DNA from: Dehalococcoidia bacterium
GTDB lineage: Bacteria; Chloroflexota; Dehalococcoidia; CAUJGQ01
Direction: 5' to 3'
DNA: 64,000 bases
Assembly: GCA_035310145.1 (NCBI GenBank)
Contig: DATGEL010000017.1
Coordinates: 29,449-93,448 of the forward strand
Position numbers and translations under genes: made by a program
Shown: in pieces, positions 7,518 through 15,388 of the stretch
Position numbering within the stretch: position 1 is the first letter of the stretch
Layout of the letters: each line of letters opens with the position of its first letter
The notes under the pieces: model-generated
Told to the model about the DNA's origin: nothing
Databases searched by the model: none
Seen by the model: only the letters and a program-made list of their open reading frames with translations

Positions 7518-9065
7518 CTAACCCCTGTTCCCTAGCGCGGCGCGGAGGTCGGCGAGCTGCTGGCGCAGCTCGGGGTCGAGCAGGCGGGCGTCTTCGATCT
7601 TCTTGCTGCCGTACATCACCGTCGTGTGGTCGCGCTTGCCGAGGATGCGGCCGATCTCGGTCAGCGGCCGGCCGGCGTCCTCGCGCAGCAGGTACATCGC
7701 GATCTGGCGGGCGTGGGCAATGCGTTTGTCGCGCCCCTGGCCGGCGAGCTGCGTCTGCTTCACACCGTAGTACTCGGCCACGGCGTCGAGGATCTCCTCG
7801 GGCTGCGGGGCGCGGCGGCGCGTGGCGGCGGGCGCCTCGCCCAGCGCCTTCAGGGCCAGGTCAAGCGTGATCGCGCCGCCGGTCAGGTCGGCGTACGCGA
7901 TCACGCGGTTGAGCGAGCCTTCCAGCTCGCGCACGTTCTCGCGGTTGCGGTCCGCGATGAAGACCAGCACGTCTTCCGGCACGCCGCGGCCGGAGACGTG
8001 CGCCTTCTCCTGCAGGATCGCCAGCCGCGTCTCCGGGCTGGGCGGCTGGATGTCGGCGATCAGCCCCCACTCGAAGCGCGAGATCAGCCGGTCTTGCAGG
8101 CCGGTCACCTTCTTCGGCGGCTGGTCCGAAGTGAGCACGATCTGGCGGCCGTGCGCGTGCATGTCGTTGAATGTATGGAAGAACTCTTCCATCGTTCCCT
8201 CTTTGCCGGCGATAAACTGGATGTCGTCGATCAGCAAGAGGTCGGCGCTGCGGTAGCGGCTGCGAAACTCCTCGTTGCGGCCGGAGCGGATCGCGGCCAC
8301 CATGTCGTTGGTGAACTGCTCGGAGGTGACGTAGATCACGCGCAGGCCGCGGGCGAGCAGCGCGTGGCCCATAGCGTGCAGCAGGTGTGTCTTGCCCAGG
8401 CCCACGCCGCCGTAGAGAAAGACGGGGTTGTAGGTCTGGCCGGGACGCTCGCAGGCGCCGACGCAGGCGGCGAGCGCCAGGCGGTTGTTGTCGCCCTCCA
8501 CGAAGGTCTCGAAGGTGTAGCGCTCGTTCAGCCGCGGCGGCGCGTAGGGCGCATCGGTGTAGGTGTCGCGCAGGCGGCCGCCGTCGCCGGCGCCGAAGAG
8601 GCTGCTCGCCGGCTCGGAGGCCGGCTGCGCGGCCGTGCCAGCAGCAAGCGGCGCCGGCTGAGCTGGACCGGGCGCGCCCAGCACTTCGAAGGTCACGTCG
8701 AGCGGCTCGCCCGCAATCTGGGCCAGCGCCTGGCGGATGGTGGGGCGTAGCTTCAGCGCCAGGTACTCGGTGGCGAAGTCCGAAGGCGCGGCTACGGTCA
8801 GCATGCCGGCGGCGAGGCGCAGGCCCTGCGTCTCGCGCAGGAACATCTCGTAGATCGGCTGCGTCACCTGCATCTGCAACTGGCCGAGGGCGGCCTGCCA
8901 GAGCTGCGGCACGGCCGGCGCCTCGCCGCCGGCACCGTCGCGCACGGCGTTCGTCGTACCGCTCTGCATGCCGGCGTCGCCGAAGTCGGCATCGCTGAGC
9001 AGGCGCGGGCGCGCGGGCGCCGGCCGCGGCTCCTCGCCTGCGTCGTCGTAGCGGCGCTGCTGCAT
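7518..9065 (-). CDS. dnaA: chromosomal replication initiator DnaA
   Basis: A 515-residue DnaA. ATG 9065 follows GAGGA, so upstream extensions of the frame are rejected. After about 50 extra residues come domain I (LWQAALGQLQMQVTQPIYEMFL, interaction with helicase loader), a Pro/Ala-rich domain II, and the AAA+ domain III with Walker A GGVGLGKTH (about 219-227) and Walker B LLLIDDIQF (about 277-284). Domain IV carries the DnaA signature RDHTTVMYGSKKI that reads DnaA boxes. It binds the origin and melts DNA with ATP. None of dnaN, recF, gyrB or rpmH is adjacent, so it is an orphan dnaA. The last residues and stop fall in a dispersed repeat. Confidence 0.97.
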   Translation of the reverse strand: MQQRRYDDAGEEPRPAPARPRLLSDADFGDAGMQSGTTNAVRDGAGGEAPAVPQLWQAALGQLQMQVTQPIYEMFLRETQGLRLAAGMLTVAAPSDFATEYLALKLRPTIRQALAQIAGEPLDVTFEVLGAPGPAQPAPLAAGTAAQPASEPASSLFGAGDGGRLRDTYTDAPYAPPRLNERYTFETFVEGDNNRLALAACVGACERPGQTYNPVFLYGGVGLGKTHLLHAMGHALLARGLRVIYVTSEQFTNDMVAAIRSGRNEEFRSRYRSADLLLIDDIQFIAGKEGTMEEFFHTFNDMHAHGRQIVLTSDQPPKKVTGLQDRLISRFEWGLIADIQPPSPETRLAILQEKAHVSGRGVPEDVLVFIADRNRENVRELEGSLNRVIAYADLTGGAITLDLALKALGEAPAATRRRAPQPEEILDAVAEYYGVKQTQLAGQGRDKRIAHARQIAMYLLREDAGRPLTEIGRILGKRDHTTVMYGSKKIEDARLLDPELRQQLADLRAALGNRG

Positions 9066-9095
9066 GCGCGTCCTCGTCGCTTCGCCGGAAGCGTT

Positions 9096-9101
9096 GTTAT
9101 A
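9096..9101 (-). promoter_or_regulatory. putative dnaA -10 element
   Basis: On the minus strand this reads TATAAC, 30 bases before the dnaA ATG. A TTGTCA lies upstream, but with a 22-base spacer, longer than usual. No TTATCCACA-like DnaA boxes were found around it. Confidence 0.3.
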
Positions 9102-9312
9102 GCGTAACAGCAGGGTTGGGGCCTGACAAGCGCGAGGGAGGCGGTGCAGCGCGCCGCCGGGCAGTTTATGTCTCCGGTCCAGATGCAGCTCGCGTGCCGC
9201 CGGCGCACGCCGTTGCGCCCAGCGTTCCAGCCGGTACCATGCAAGCAACCCACCACGCTTCGCCGCGACCGTCGACAGAAGACGGCGTGGACACCTGTTC
9301 AGGAGGGCCTGC

Positions 9313-9534
9313 ATGCGCTGCAGTCACCCCGCCGCTGCCATCACCGACCGCGCCGTGCACGCGCTGGAGGGCGATACCGTGCGCTACGCCTGGCGCGGCG
9401 CCTGCACGAGCTGCCGCCACGGCGTGGTCGGCGTCACCAGCGTGCCCGCCGGCCTGGCGCCCGAGCACGTGAGCCTGCTGCTGGCCAACGAGCTGAAAAG
9501 CTATCTCAGCCAGGTCGCCGCGCAGCACGCCTGA
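9313..9534 (+). CDS. small hypothetical protein with three cysteines
   Basis: A 73-residue protein from ATG 9313 behind AGGAGG. It starts MRCSHPAAAITDRAV and carries CTSCRHG at 31-37. With Cys3 this might hold a metal or disulphide, but it is not a standard zinc finger. The C-terminal half is amphipathic helix (PEHVSLLLANELKSYLSQ). It is divergent from dnaA and followed by a strong hairpin terminator, so it is a single-gene unit. Unknown function. Confidence 0.65.
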   Translation: MRCSHPAAAITDRAVHALEGDTVRYAWRGACTSCRHGVVGVTSVPAGLAPEHVSLLLANELKSYLSQVAAQHA

Positions 9535-9558
9535 CGCGCCGCGCACCCGTCCACGCCG

Positions 9559-9600
9559 CCGGCCACCCGGCCTGTCCACAAGGACAGGCCGGGTGGCCGG
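9559..9600 (+). terminator. strong hairpin after the 9313 gene
   Basis: Perfect 19-base stem around an ACAA loop, 25 bases past the stop, followed by TCTCTTT. An efficient factor-independent terminator is likely, although the T-run is broken. Confidence 0.8.
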
Positions 9601-9686
9601 TCTCTTTGCGAGTGGCCCGCCGTGGCCTTCGGCCGTCGTCGCGTCGGAGGGCGGCGTCTACGATCGAATTGGGCGAATCTAAGACA

Positions 9687-9756
9687 TGGTTTCAAAACCA
9701 GCGTTCAGGTGCGATCGCACACCTACAAGCGGGAACTCGAGCCGGTTTTGAAACCA
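9687..9756. promoter_or_regulatory. nested dyads ahead of the 9790 operon
   Basis: Thirteen-base inverted repeats TGGTTTCAAAACC (9687-9699) and GGTTTTGAAACCA (9744-9756) bracket a 12-base palindrome GTGCGATCGCAC (9709-9720). The outer arms are AT-rich against the local background. They could be operator half-sites for a regulator, or a leader hairpin. It lies 34 bases before the operon's first start. Confidence 0.5.
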
Positions 9757-9789
9757 CCTGTAAGGCCCGCCCGATCGAGGCACGGCGCG

Positions 9790-10860
9790 ATGGCAGCGCG
9801 AACAGAGCAAGCGAAGAACGAGACAACGGATGCGGCCGACGCCGCCTACGACGCGGCGCTGCGGGCCGTTGTCGCCGGGACGAGCGGCGGACTCAACCCC
9901 ACGGCGCTCGCGGTGCTCGCCCCGCTGAACGCGGTCTTCTACCTGCGCGACTACCTGCCCGCCAACGAGCACGCCGCCGTAGTGGCCAGCGCTGCCCGCC
10001 GCCTCATCTCCGAGGTATCGACGCCGAACGCCGAGCCGGCAGCAGTACAGCCATGGCGCGGCAGGCGCCGGCCGTCGATCACCGCGTTGGCTCGACTGGC
10101 CGGCACGCGGACCGATACCTCGCGGGCGGTGACGCTGCTGCAACACCTGCTGGAGCTTGAACCGCGGCTCGACCACAGATCCGTCCGCGGGCTGCGCCTC
10201 ACCGCGCACAGCCTGCTGCTTGGCATGCCGGCGGCGCCCGAACGCATCGCCTGGGCAAGCAGCGCGGCCCGCGGTGGCCTGAATGCCTGGGCGGCAGGCA
10301 ACGCCCGTCCGCCGCGCGATGGCGAGACGGCGAGATGGGCGGGCTGCCTCGGGCAGCCGCCGCTGGAGCCGGCGCGGCAGGCGCTCGCCGGCGGCCTGCG
10401 CTTCGCCGCGCTGGTCGACGCGCTGAGCGTGGCCGCGGCGTTGCGCCTGCATGCCCGGCCGAATGCTGATGAAGCCACGGGGCTGATCGCCGCCCATGCC
10501 GTGCGCCGGCTGGCGGAGATCGGCGGCGCCCCGGCCCTGGCCGCCTGGCTGGGCGTCGCGGCCGAGCTTTCACCCACGCCGGACCGCGGACTGCTGAAGG
10601 CGCGCGAGCCCGCGCCGGAACCGCGGGCGCTGGCGCTTGCCGCCGTCCGCTCGGGCGAAGCGCTGCTCATCCAGGCGGCCGAGGCGGCGCTGATGGAAGC
10701 CGAGGCGCTGCCGCCGGAGCTGCGCCACGTGCCGCTCTCTGCGCTTGCTGCTCTGCTGCGGGCGCACAGGGCGATGGCCGCGGAGCCAGGTTCGGCGCAA
10801 CTTCATGCAGCACACGAAGAGTGCGCGGCGGCCACCGCCGCCGCTGGAGGAATTCGATGA
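9790..10860 (+). CDS. hypothetical protein, Ala-rich helical
   Basis: From ATG 9790, a 356-residue protein of alpha-helices with high alanine and leucine. Recognisable stretches such as ALAVLAPLNAVFYLRDYLPANEHAAVV and ARGGLNAWAAGNARPP fit no family I know. No signal peptide, membrane segment or cysteine motif. Its stop overlaps the start of the SDR gene (ATGA), so they are translationally coupled and probably work together with the QueA-like gene. The paired dyads just upstream suggest regulated expression. Confidence 0.6.
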   Translation: MAARTEQAKNETTDAADAAYDAALRAVVAGTSGGLNPTALAVLAPLNAVFYLRDYLPANEHAAVVASAARRLISEVSTPNAEPAAVQPWRGRRRPSITALARLAGTRTDTSRAVTLLQHLLELEPRLDHRSVRGLRLTAHSLLLGMPAAPERIAWASSAARGGLNAWAAGNARPPRDGETARWAGCLGQPPLEPARQALAGGLRFAALVDALSVAAALRLHARPNADEATGLIAAHAVRRLAEIGGAPALAAWLGVAAELSPTPDRGLLKAREPAPEPRALALAAVRSGEALLIQAAEAALMEAEALPPELRHVPLSALAALLRAHRAMAAEPGSAQLHAAHEECAAATAAAGGIR

Positions 10861-11666
10861 CCGAGAAGACGAACCGCGACGGCGACCTGCACGGCCGCGT
10901 GGCGCTGATTACCGGCGCCTCGCGCGGGCTGGGTGCCGCGCTGGCGCTGGAACTGGCGAAAGCGGGCATGAAGCTGGTGCTCGCCAGCCGCGAGGGCAGC
11001 CGCGCCGAGCTGGAGCGTGTGGCCGAACAGGCACGGGCGCTGGGCGCCGAAACGCTGGCCGTATCGGCCGACGTGGCCGACCGCGCCGATGTCGAACGGC
11101 TGGCGGCGGAGGCGCTGGGCCGCTTCGGCCGCGTCGATCTGCTGGTGAACAACGCCTCGACGCTGGGACCGCTGCCGCTGCCGCTGCTGCTGGACACGCC
11201 GGTGGAGGGCTTCCGCGCGGCGCTGGAGACCAATCTCTTCGGACCGTTCCTGCTGACGCGGGCGCTGGCCGGCCAGATGCTGGCGCGCGACGCCGGGCTG
11301 ATCATTAACGTCACGTCCGACGCCGCCGCCGTAGGCTATCCGCACTGGGGCGCCTACGGCGTCTCCAAGGCGGCGCTCGACCAGCTCACCCGCGTCTGGG
11401 CGGCCGAACTGGAAGGCACCGGTGTCGGCATCGCCGCCATCGACCCCGGCTCGATGAACACCGTCATGCACCGCGACGCCGAGCCGGACGAAAATCCCGA
11501 GGAGTGGGCCGATCCAGCCGCGATCGCGCCGGCGCTGGCGCTGCTGGCGCGGGCCGATCCGCGCCGCGTCAACGGCCGTCGCTTCGAGGCGCAGGATCGC
11601 GCCGCGCTCGCCGAGTTGCGTGAGCTGGCGGCATCAGGAGTACAAACGGAGACCAGCCATGTTTAG
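10857..11666 (+). CDS. short-chain dehydrogenase/reductase
   Basis: A 269-residue classical SDR, cytoplasmic NAD(P)-dependent oxidoreductase. ATG 10857 follows CTGGAGG. Cofactor motif TGASRGLG, Asp in SADVADRADV, NNAS, the catalytic Ser in NVTSDAA, and YGVSK with catalytic Tyr and Lys are all present. The C-terminal 60 residues are acidic then basic and look lineage-specific. The first codons overlap the preceding hypothetical gene, and the last eight bases overlap the QueA-like gene, so this is the middle of a three-gene operon. Substrate unknown; neighbours hint at a link to tRNA queuosine-type chemistry only by position. Confidence 0.88.
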   Translation: MTEKTNRDGDLHGRVALITGASRGLGAALALELAKAGMKLVLASREGSRAELERVAEQARALGAETLAVSADVADRADVERLAAEALGRFGRVDLLVNNASTLGPLPLPLLLDTPVEGFRAALETNLFGPFLLTRALAGQMLARDAGLIINVTSDAAAVGYPHWGAYGVSKAALDQLTRVWAAELEGTGVGIAAIDPGSMNTVMHRDAEPDENPEEWADPAAIAPALALLARADPRRVNGRRFEAQDRAALAELRELAASGVQTETSHV

Positions 11667-12849
11667 CCTGCCCACACTCGACGGCTACGTGAACGAAGAG
11701 ATTCGTCACCTCGAAACTGCCCGCCGGCGCCACGACCCCGCCCTCATCCACCGCGCCAATCAATTTCCCACCACAATCTCCCCCTCTCCAGCCTTGCTGG
11801 AGAGGGGGCCGGGGGGTGAGGCCGCCCCGCCCATCAGCTTCACCCTCCCGCACGAGCTGGAGGCTTCCGGTCCGCCCGAGCGGCGCGGCTTGCGCCGTGA
11901 CCAGGTGCGGCTGATGCTGCTCAACCGCCGCAGCGGCGCCACCCTGCACACGCGCTTCGACCGCATCGGCGAGCTGCTGCAGCCCGGCGATCTGCTCGTC
12001 TTCAACGACAGCCGCACCCTGCCGGCCCTGCTGCCCGGGACCTTCGGGGACGGTACGCCGATCGAGGTGCGCCTGGCGCGGCAGCTCGATGCCAACACCT
12101 GGGACGCGCTCTTGCTGCCGCACGGCGGCGAGCACGCCGGAAAGCGCATCGCCTTCCGTGCGGGGCTGCACGCCGACGTGAGCGAGCGCAGGCCCGATGT
12201 GCCCTGGCTCTGGCGGCTGCGTTTCGACGCGGCCGGCGCCGAGCTTTTAGACCGCGTCTACCGTGCCGGCGAGCCGGTGCGCTACACCTACGTGCCGCAG
12301 ATCTTGCCGATCGAGGACTACCAGACGGTCTACGCCGCCGAGCCGGGCTCGGTCGAGATGCCCTCCGCCGGGCGGCCCTTCACCTGGGAGCTGCTGCTGG
12401 CGCTGCGCCGGCGCGGCGTGCAGACCGCGTTCATCACCCTGCACACCGGCCTCAGCAGCGTGCGCGACGATGCGCTGGATGCGCTGCGCCTGGGCCACGA
12501 GGAGCACTACCGCATCGGGCCGGCGGCGGCCGCGGGGGTGAACGAGGCGCGGGCGCACGGCCGCCGCGTGATCGCCGTGGGCACGACGGTGGTGCGCACG
12601 CTGGAGACGGTGGCCGACGCCGGCGGTCGCGTGCACGCGGCCGCCGGCACGACGGGCCTTTACATCTCCGCCGCGCACAAGCTGCGGGCGGTGGACGGCC
12701 TGCTGACGGGCCTGCACGAGCCGCGGGCCAGCCACCTGGACCTGCTCAGCGCCTTCGTCTCGCCGGCGCTGCTCGGCCCCGCCTACCGGCAGGCGCTGGC
12801 CGCGGGCTATCTCTGGCACGAGTTCGGCGACGTGAACCTGATCGTGTAA
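11659..12849 (+). CDS. QueA-like S-adenosylmethionine:tRNA ribosyltransferase-isomerase
   Basis: 396 residues from ATG 11659. The core from about residue 55 (ISFTLPHELEA) matches QueA, which adds the AdoMet ribosyl group to 7-aminomethyl-7-deazaguanine in tRNA. Seen are LLVFNDSRTLPALLPG, the PVRYTYVP...DYQTVYA loop, GSVEMPSAGRPFTWELL, TLHTG, HEEHY, VIAVGTTVVRTLE and a final YLWHEFGDVNLIV. Canonical QueA has SAGLHF and HVG at the two inner motifs, so this looks like a paralogous branch and its reaction is uncertain. The first 35 residues are extra, and residues about 40-55 are encoded by an inserted palindromic repeat, in frame. Confidence 0.8.
   Translation: MFSLPTLDGYVNEEIRHLETARRRHDPALIHRANQFPTTISPSPALLERGPGGEAAPPISFTLPHELEASGPPERRGLRRDQVRLMLLNRRSGATLHTRFDRIGELLQPGDLLVFNDSRTLPALLPGTFGDGTPIEVRLARQLDANTWDALLLPHGGEHAGKRIAFRAGLHADVSERRPDVPWLWRLRFDAAGAELLDRVYRAGEPVRYTYVPQILPIEDYQTVYAAEPGSVEMPSAGRPFTWELLLALRRRGVQTAFITLHTGLSSVRDDALDALRLGHEEHYRIGPAAAAGVNEARAHGRRVIAVGTTVVRTLETVADAGGRVHAAAGTTGLYISAAHKLRAVDGLLTGLHEPRASHLDLLSAFVSPALLGPAYRQALAAGYLWHEFGDVNLIV
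11780..11808. repeat. dispersed palindrome inside the queA-like gene
   Basis: Perfect 13-base arms around CTT, then CCGGGGGGTGAGG, the same tail seen after the copies at 14476 and 31537. Here it is translated, giving roughly SPSPALLERGPGGE. Confidence 0.85.
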
Positions 12850-12892
12850 AATTGGCCGCACCGAAAGTTGCCCCTCGGCGCGAGGAGCCGCC

Positions 12893-13096
12893 ATGCTCGG
12901 CTATGTCTTGCTCACGTTTCGGGTTCGCGCCGAAGACGGCCAATTCGCCGCGTACTGCGACGAGCTGGGCGTGGCCAGTTGCGGTGACACGGTGCAGGAC
13001 GCCTTCCGCGCGATCGAGGAAGCGACGCTGCTCTATCTGAACGTCCTGAACGTCATCGAGGATGGGGGCGAGCGCGAGAATCGGCTCAGCCCTTGA
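12893..13096 (+). CDS. HicB-like small protein, orphan
   Basis: 67 residues from ATG 12893, with CGAGGAG upstream. VLLTFRVRAEDGQFAAYCDELGVASCGDTVQDAFRAIEEATLLYL has the partial RNase-H fold of the HicB antitoxin family: a beta hairpin, CDELGV, GDT, then a long helix. There is no HicA toxin gene beside it and no DNA-binding tail, so it is a solitary HicB-fold protein, probably not a working toxin-antitoxin pair. It is separated from the QueA-like gene by 43 bases and may be co-transcribed. Confidence 0.72.
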   Translation: MLGYVLLTFRVRAEDGQFAAYCDELGVASCGDTVQDAFRAIEEATLLYLNVLNVIEDGGERENRLSP

Positions 13097-13174
13097 GCCG
13101 TTCGGTCCTTGCACGCGTCGTTATGCGGAGTCACAACAATATTCGCGGCGGCGGGCAGATTTAATCGGCGCAAT

Positions 13175-13197
13175 CGTTGATACTGATGACATCAACG
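13175..13197. promoter_or_regulatory. weak dyad in the 13.1-13.3 kb gap
   Basis: CGTTGAT and ATCAACG, seven-base arms nine apart, in a short AT-richer stretch between convergent genes. Role unknown; chance is plausible. Confidence 0.2.
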
Positions 13198-13281
13198 GCG
13201 GATCCCTGGCGTTTGCTGCAACGCCCGGTCCATCCGCTGTACGGCGTGCGCTGAGCGCTGGCGCACACGGCGTTGTCAACG

Positions 13282-13321
13282 ACGAAGGGCGGGCCATCCG
13301 CAACGATGGCCCGCCCTTCGT
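13282..13321. terminator. bidirectional hairpin terminator
   Basis: Perfect 17-base stem with loop CGCAAC lying between the convergent HicB-like and LLM genes, 17 bases from the LLM stop. Suits termination of both. Confidence 0.75.
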
Positions 13322-13338
13322 GTGCTCAGGCCGCCGCC

Positions 13339-14343
13339 TCAGGCGACCAGCCGCTCGTAGAGCTTCTGCATCTGGGCGGGGGTTTCCGCCTGCACCTCGA
13401 GCGCGTGCAGATCGATGCCGGCCGCCTCTTGCGCGGCCAGCCGCTCGCGCGCCGCGTCCACCGAGTCGGTGACGAAGCCCACGGCCTGCTGCAGATCCTC
13501 GGAGATCAGCGCCGTGGCCGCGCCGGAGCCGCTCTCGTCGAACGCCTTCTTGATCGCCGCCGCCTCGTCGGCGTAGCCCAGGCGCGAGACGTGCTCGTAG
13601 TAGAACGTGCCCATCCGCGCCACGTAGAAGGCGAGGCCGCCGGCCACGCCCTGCTTCGCCCGCTCGACGTTCTTGCTGTCGGTGAGCACGATGCTGCCCG
13701 GCGCCCGCACGCTGAGCGCGGCCGGGTCGCGCCCCGCCGCCTTCGCCGCCGCGCGGAACGCCCGCACCTCGGCGGCGATGTTCTGCAGCGGCGTCCAGAT
13801 CGGCAGCCAGCCGTCGGCGATCTGCGCCGTCTGCTCCACGCTCTTCGGCGTAAGCGAGGCGATGTAGATGGGGATGTGCGGGCGCGGCACGTCGAAGCGC
13901 AGCGTGAAGCCACGGTTGAGCTTGAAGATCTTGCCGTTGTAGACCAGCTTCTCGTTGCGCATGAGCATGTTGATGATCTCGACGTACTCCTTCATGCGCG
14001 CCAGCGGGTATTTGAAGGGCACGCCATGAAAATGCTCGATCACGTTGGCGCCGCTCGTGCCCAGGCCGATGATCATGCGCCCGCCGGAGAGCGCATCGAG
14101 CGTGCCGAAGGTCTGCGCCATCAGCCCGGGCGTGCGCGAGAAGATGTTCAAAATACCCGTGCCCACCTGGATCTGCGTTGTGCGCTCCACGATCTGCGTC
14201 AGCATCGGCACGGCGTCGTAGCCCCAGGCCTCGGCCACCCAGACCGAATGCACGCCCGCCTCGTCCGCCGCGCGCACGCGATCGAAGGCCGCGTCGCGGT
14301 CGCCGCCCGACCAGTTCACCCCGACCGAGAGTTTGAAGCCCAC
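13339..14343 (-). CDS. LLM-class (F420-type) oxidoreductase
   Basis: 334 residues from GTG 14343, preceded by GGGAGG, so longer upstream frames are set aside. Luciferase-like TIM barrel: GFKLSVGVNW, ADEAGVHSVWVAEAWGYDA, a GTGILNIFSRTP strand, ALSGGRMIIGLGTSGA and PHIPIYIASLTPKSVE, typical of F420-dependent reductases in actinobacteria and Chloroflexota. It would transfer hydride between F420H2 (or FMNH2) and an unknown substrate in the cytoplasm. No F420 biosynthesis gene is in the window. A purine-rich repeat and a palindrome lie just upstream. Confidence 0.85.
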   Translation of the reverse strand: MGFKLSVGVNWSGGDRDAAFDRVRAADEAGVHSVWVAEAWGYDAVPMLTQIVERTTQIQVGTGILNIFSRTPGLMAQTFGTLDALSGGRMIIGLGTSGANVIEHFHGVPFKYPLARMKEYVEIINMLMRNEKLVYNGKIFKLNRGFTLRFDVPRPHIPIYIASLTPKSVEQTAQIADGWLPIWTPLQNIAAEVRAFRAAAKAAGRDPAALSVRAPGSIVLTDSKNVERAKQGVAGGLAFYVARMGTFYYEHVSRLGYADEAAAIKKAFDESGSGAATALISEDLQQAVGFVTDSVDAARERLAAQEAAGIDLHALEVQAETPAQMQKLYERLVA

Positions 14344-14475
14344 CGTTCGCCTCCCGCACCGCCCTGGTGCCTTGATTTTGTGCAGCCATCGCTGGTCTGG
14401 TGGTAGCACACGGGGAGGGAACAGGGAACAAGGAAGAGGGCGTAGGGCGTAGGTCGCAGCGCGAAGCCAAGAACT

Positions 14476-14502
14476 CCCCCTCTCCATGAAATGGAGAGGG
14501 GG
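14476..14502. repeat. dispersed palindrome (CCCCTCTCC type)
   Basis: Twelve-base arms CCCCCTCTCCAT and complement, loop GAA, then CCGGGGGGAGGC. It sits among purine-rich repeat tracts (14410-14440 and 14575-14630) in the gap between two minus-strand genes. Confidence 0.75.
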
Positions 14503-14624
14503 CCGGGGGGAGGCCACGCGCCCTTCGCGCCGCGGCCGCGACACCCTGCTGGCCAGGTGACAGGTTCCAGGGCAGGAAACAGAGGAACGTCCCCTATTTC
14601 CTATTTCCTCGTTCCTCTTTCCTC

Positions 14625-15116
14625 CTACAGGGCGAAGCCGGGGAAGGCGTGGCGGGCGGCGGTGCGCAGCGGGCCGGCCCGGCGCGCCTGCTCGATGCCG
14701 GCCGCGAGCGCGGCCGGGCTGGCGTCCTCGGTCTTCACGGTGATCGCGGCGTCGATCACGAAGCAGCGCGGGCGGTCCTGCTCGTCGAAGGCGAGGGCCA
14801 CGCTGTAGGAGGCGATCTGGTGGCTGAGCAGGCCGAAGCGGCGGTTGGCCAGCGTCCAGAAGCCGCCGATCTCGGGCGTGGCCGCGTAGATCGCGTCGTA
14901 GACGGTCAGCTCCTGCGTGCTGAAGGGCACGCCGCCCAGCCGCGCCAGCAGGGGGCGGACGGCGCCGCCCAGCGCCGCGAACGCCGCCCGCCGGCGCTCG
15001 ATGCGCTCCTGCTGCGCCAGCGGCCGCGGCGGGTGCAGCTCGGCGATGCCGGCCTCGCTCCGGCCGGCGCCGGTTGCGATCGTGTAGATGGGCTCGACCG
15101 TGGCAAGACTCGTCAT
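14625..15116 (-). CDS. hypothetical 163-residue protein
   Basis: ATG 15116. Sequence features: LATVEPIYTIATGAGRSEAGIAE, a helix rich in Arg/Ala, TQELTVYDAIYAATPEIGGFWTLAN, and two strands ASYSVALAFDEQDRPRCFVIDAAITVKTE. It has no membrane segment or cofactor motif and fits no family I recognise. The stop codon is followed at once by a degenerate purine repeat. It could share a transcript with the LLM gene, though 281 bases of repeats lie between. Confidence 0.6.
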   Translation of the reverse strand: MTSLATVEPIYTIATGAGRSEAGIAELHPPRPLAQQERIERRRAAFAALGGAVRPLLARLGGVPFSTQELTVYDAIYAATPEIGGFWTLANRRFGLLSHQIASYSVALAFDEQDRPRCFVIDAAITVKTEDASPAALAAGIEQARRAGPLRTAARHAFPGFAL

Positions 15117-15388
15117 CGCCGTTCCGCCCTGGCGCTGATCGCTGCACGGGGTTGGCGCGCTGGCGCCGCTCCGCTTTCAGCCTAGCCGCGCCAGGTTACC
15201 GCGCTGTTGTGCGCACATGACGCTGCGAAGACGTTCGTGTTGCGCGGGGATTACGCCGGCGCTGGCCGCTGCACGGTCGTGGTACGCGGCACGAGCCGGA
15301 ATGCGCTAGAGTGCGCAACGGATCGCCGCGCCCTGGGCGATGCGTGCGCCCACGGTGCGGCAAAGAGTCGGAGTGCGGGAGGCCCTTG

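Noticed and set aside
9571..9581. CTGTCCACA resembling a DnaA box near dnaA
   Set aside because: Two mismatches to TTATCCACA, single copy, and it is the apex of a terminator hairpin.
13339..15147. A 602-codon minus-strand frame joining the LLM oxidoreductase with upstream sequence
   Set aside because: The upstream part crosses repeats and the opposite frame of the 14625 gene. GTG 14343 has a good SD and fits the family N-terminus.
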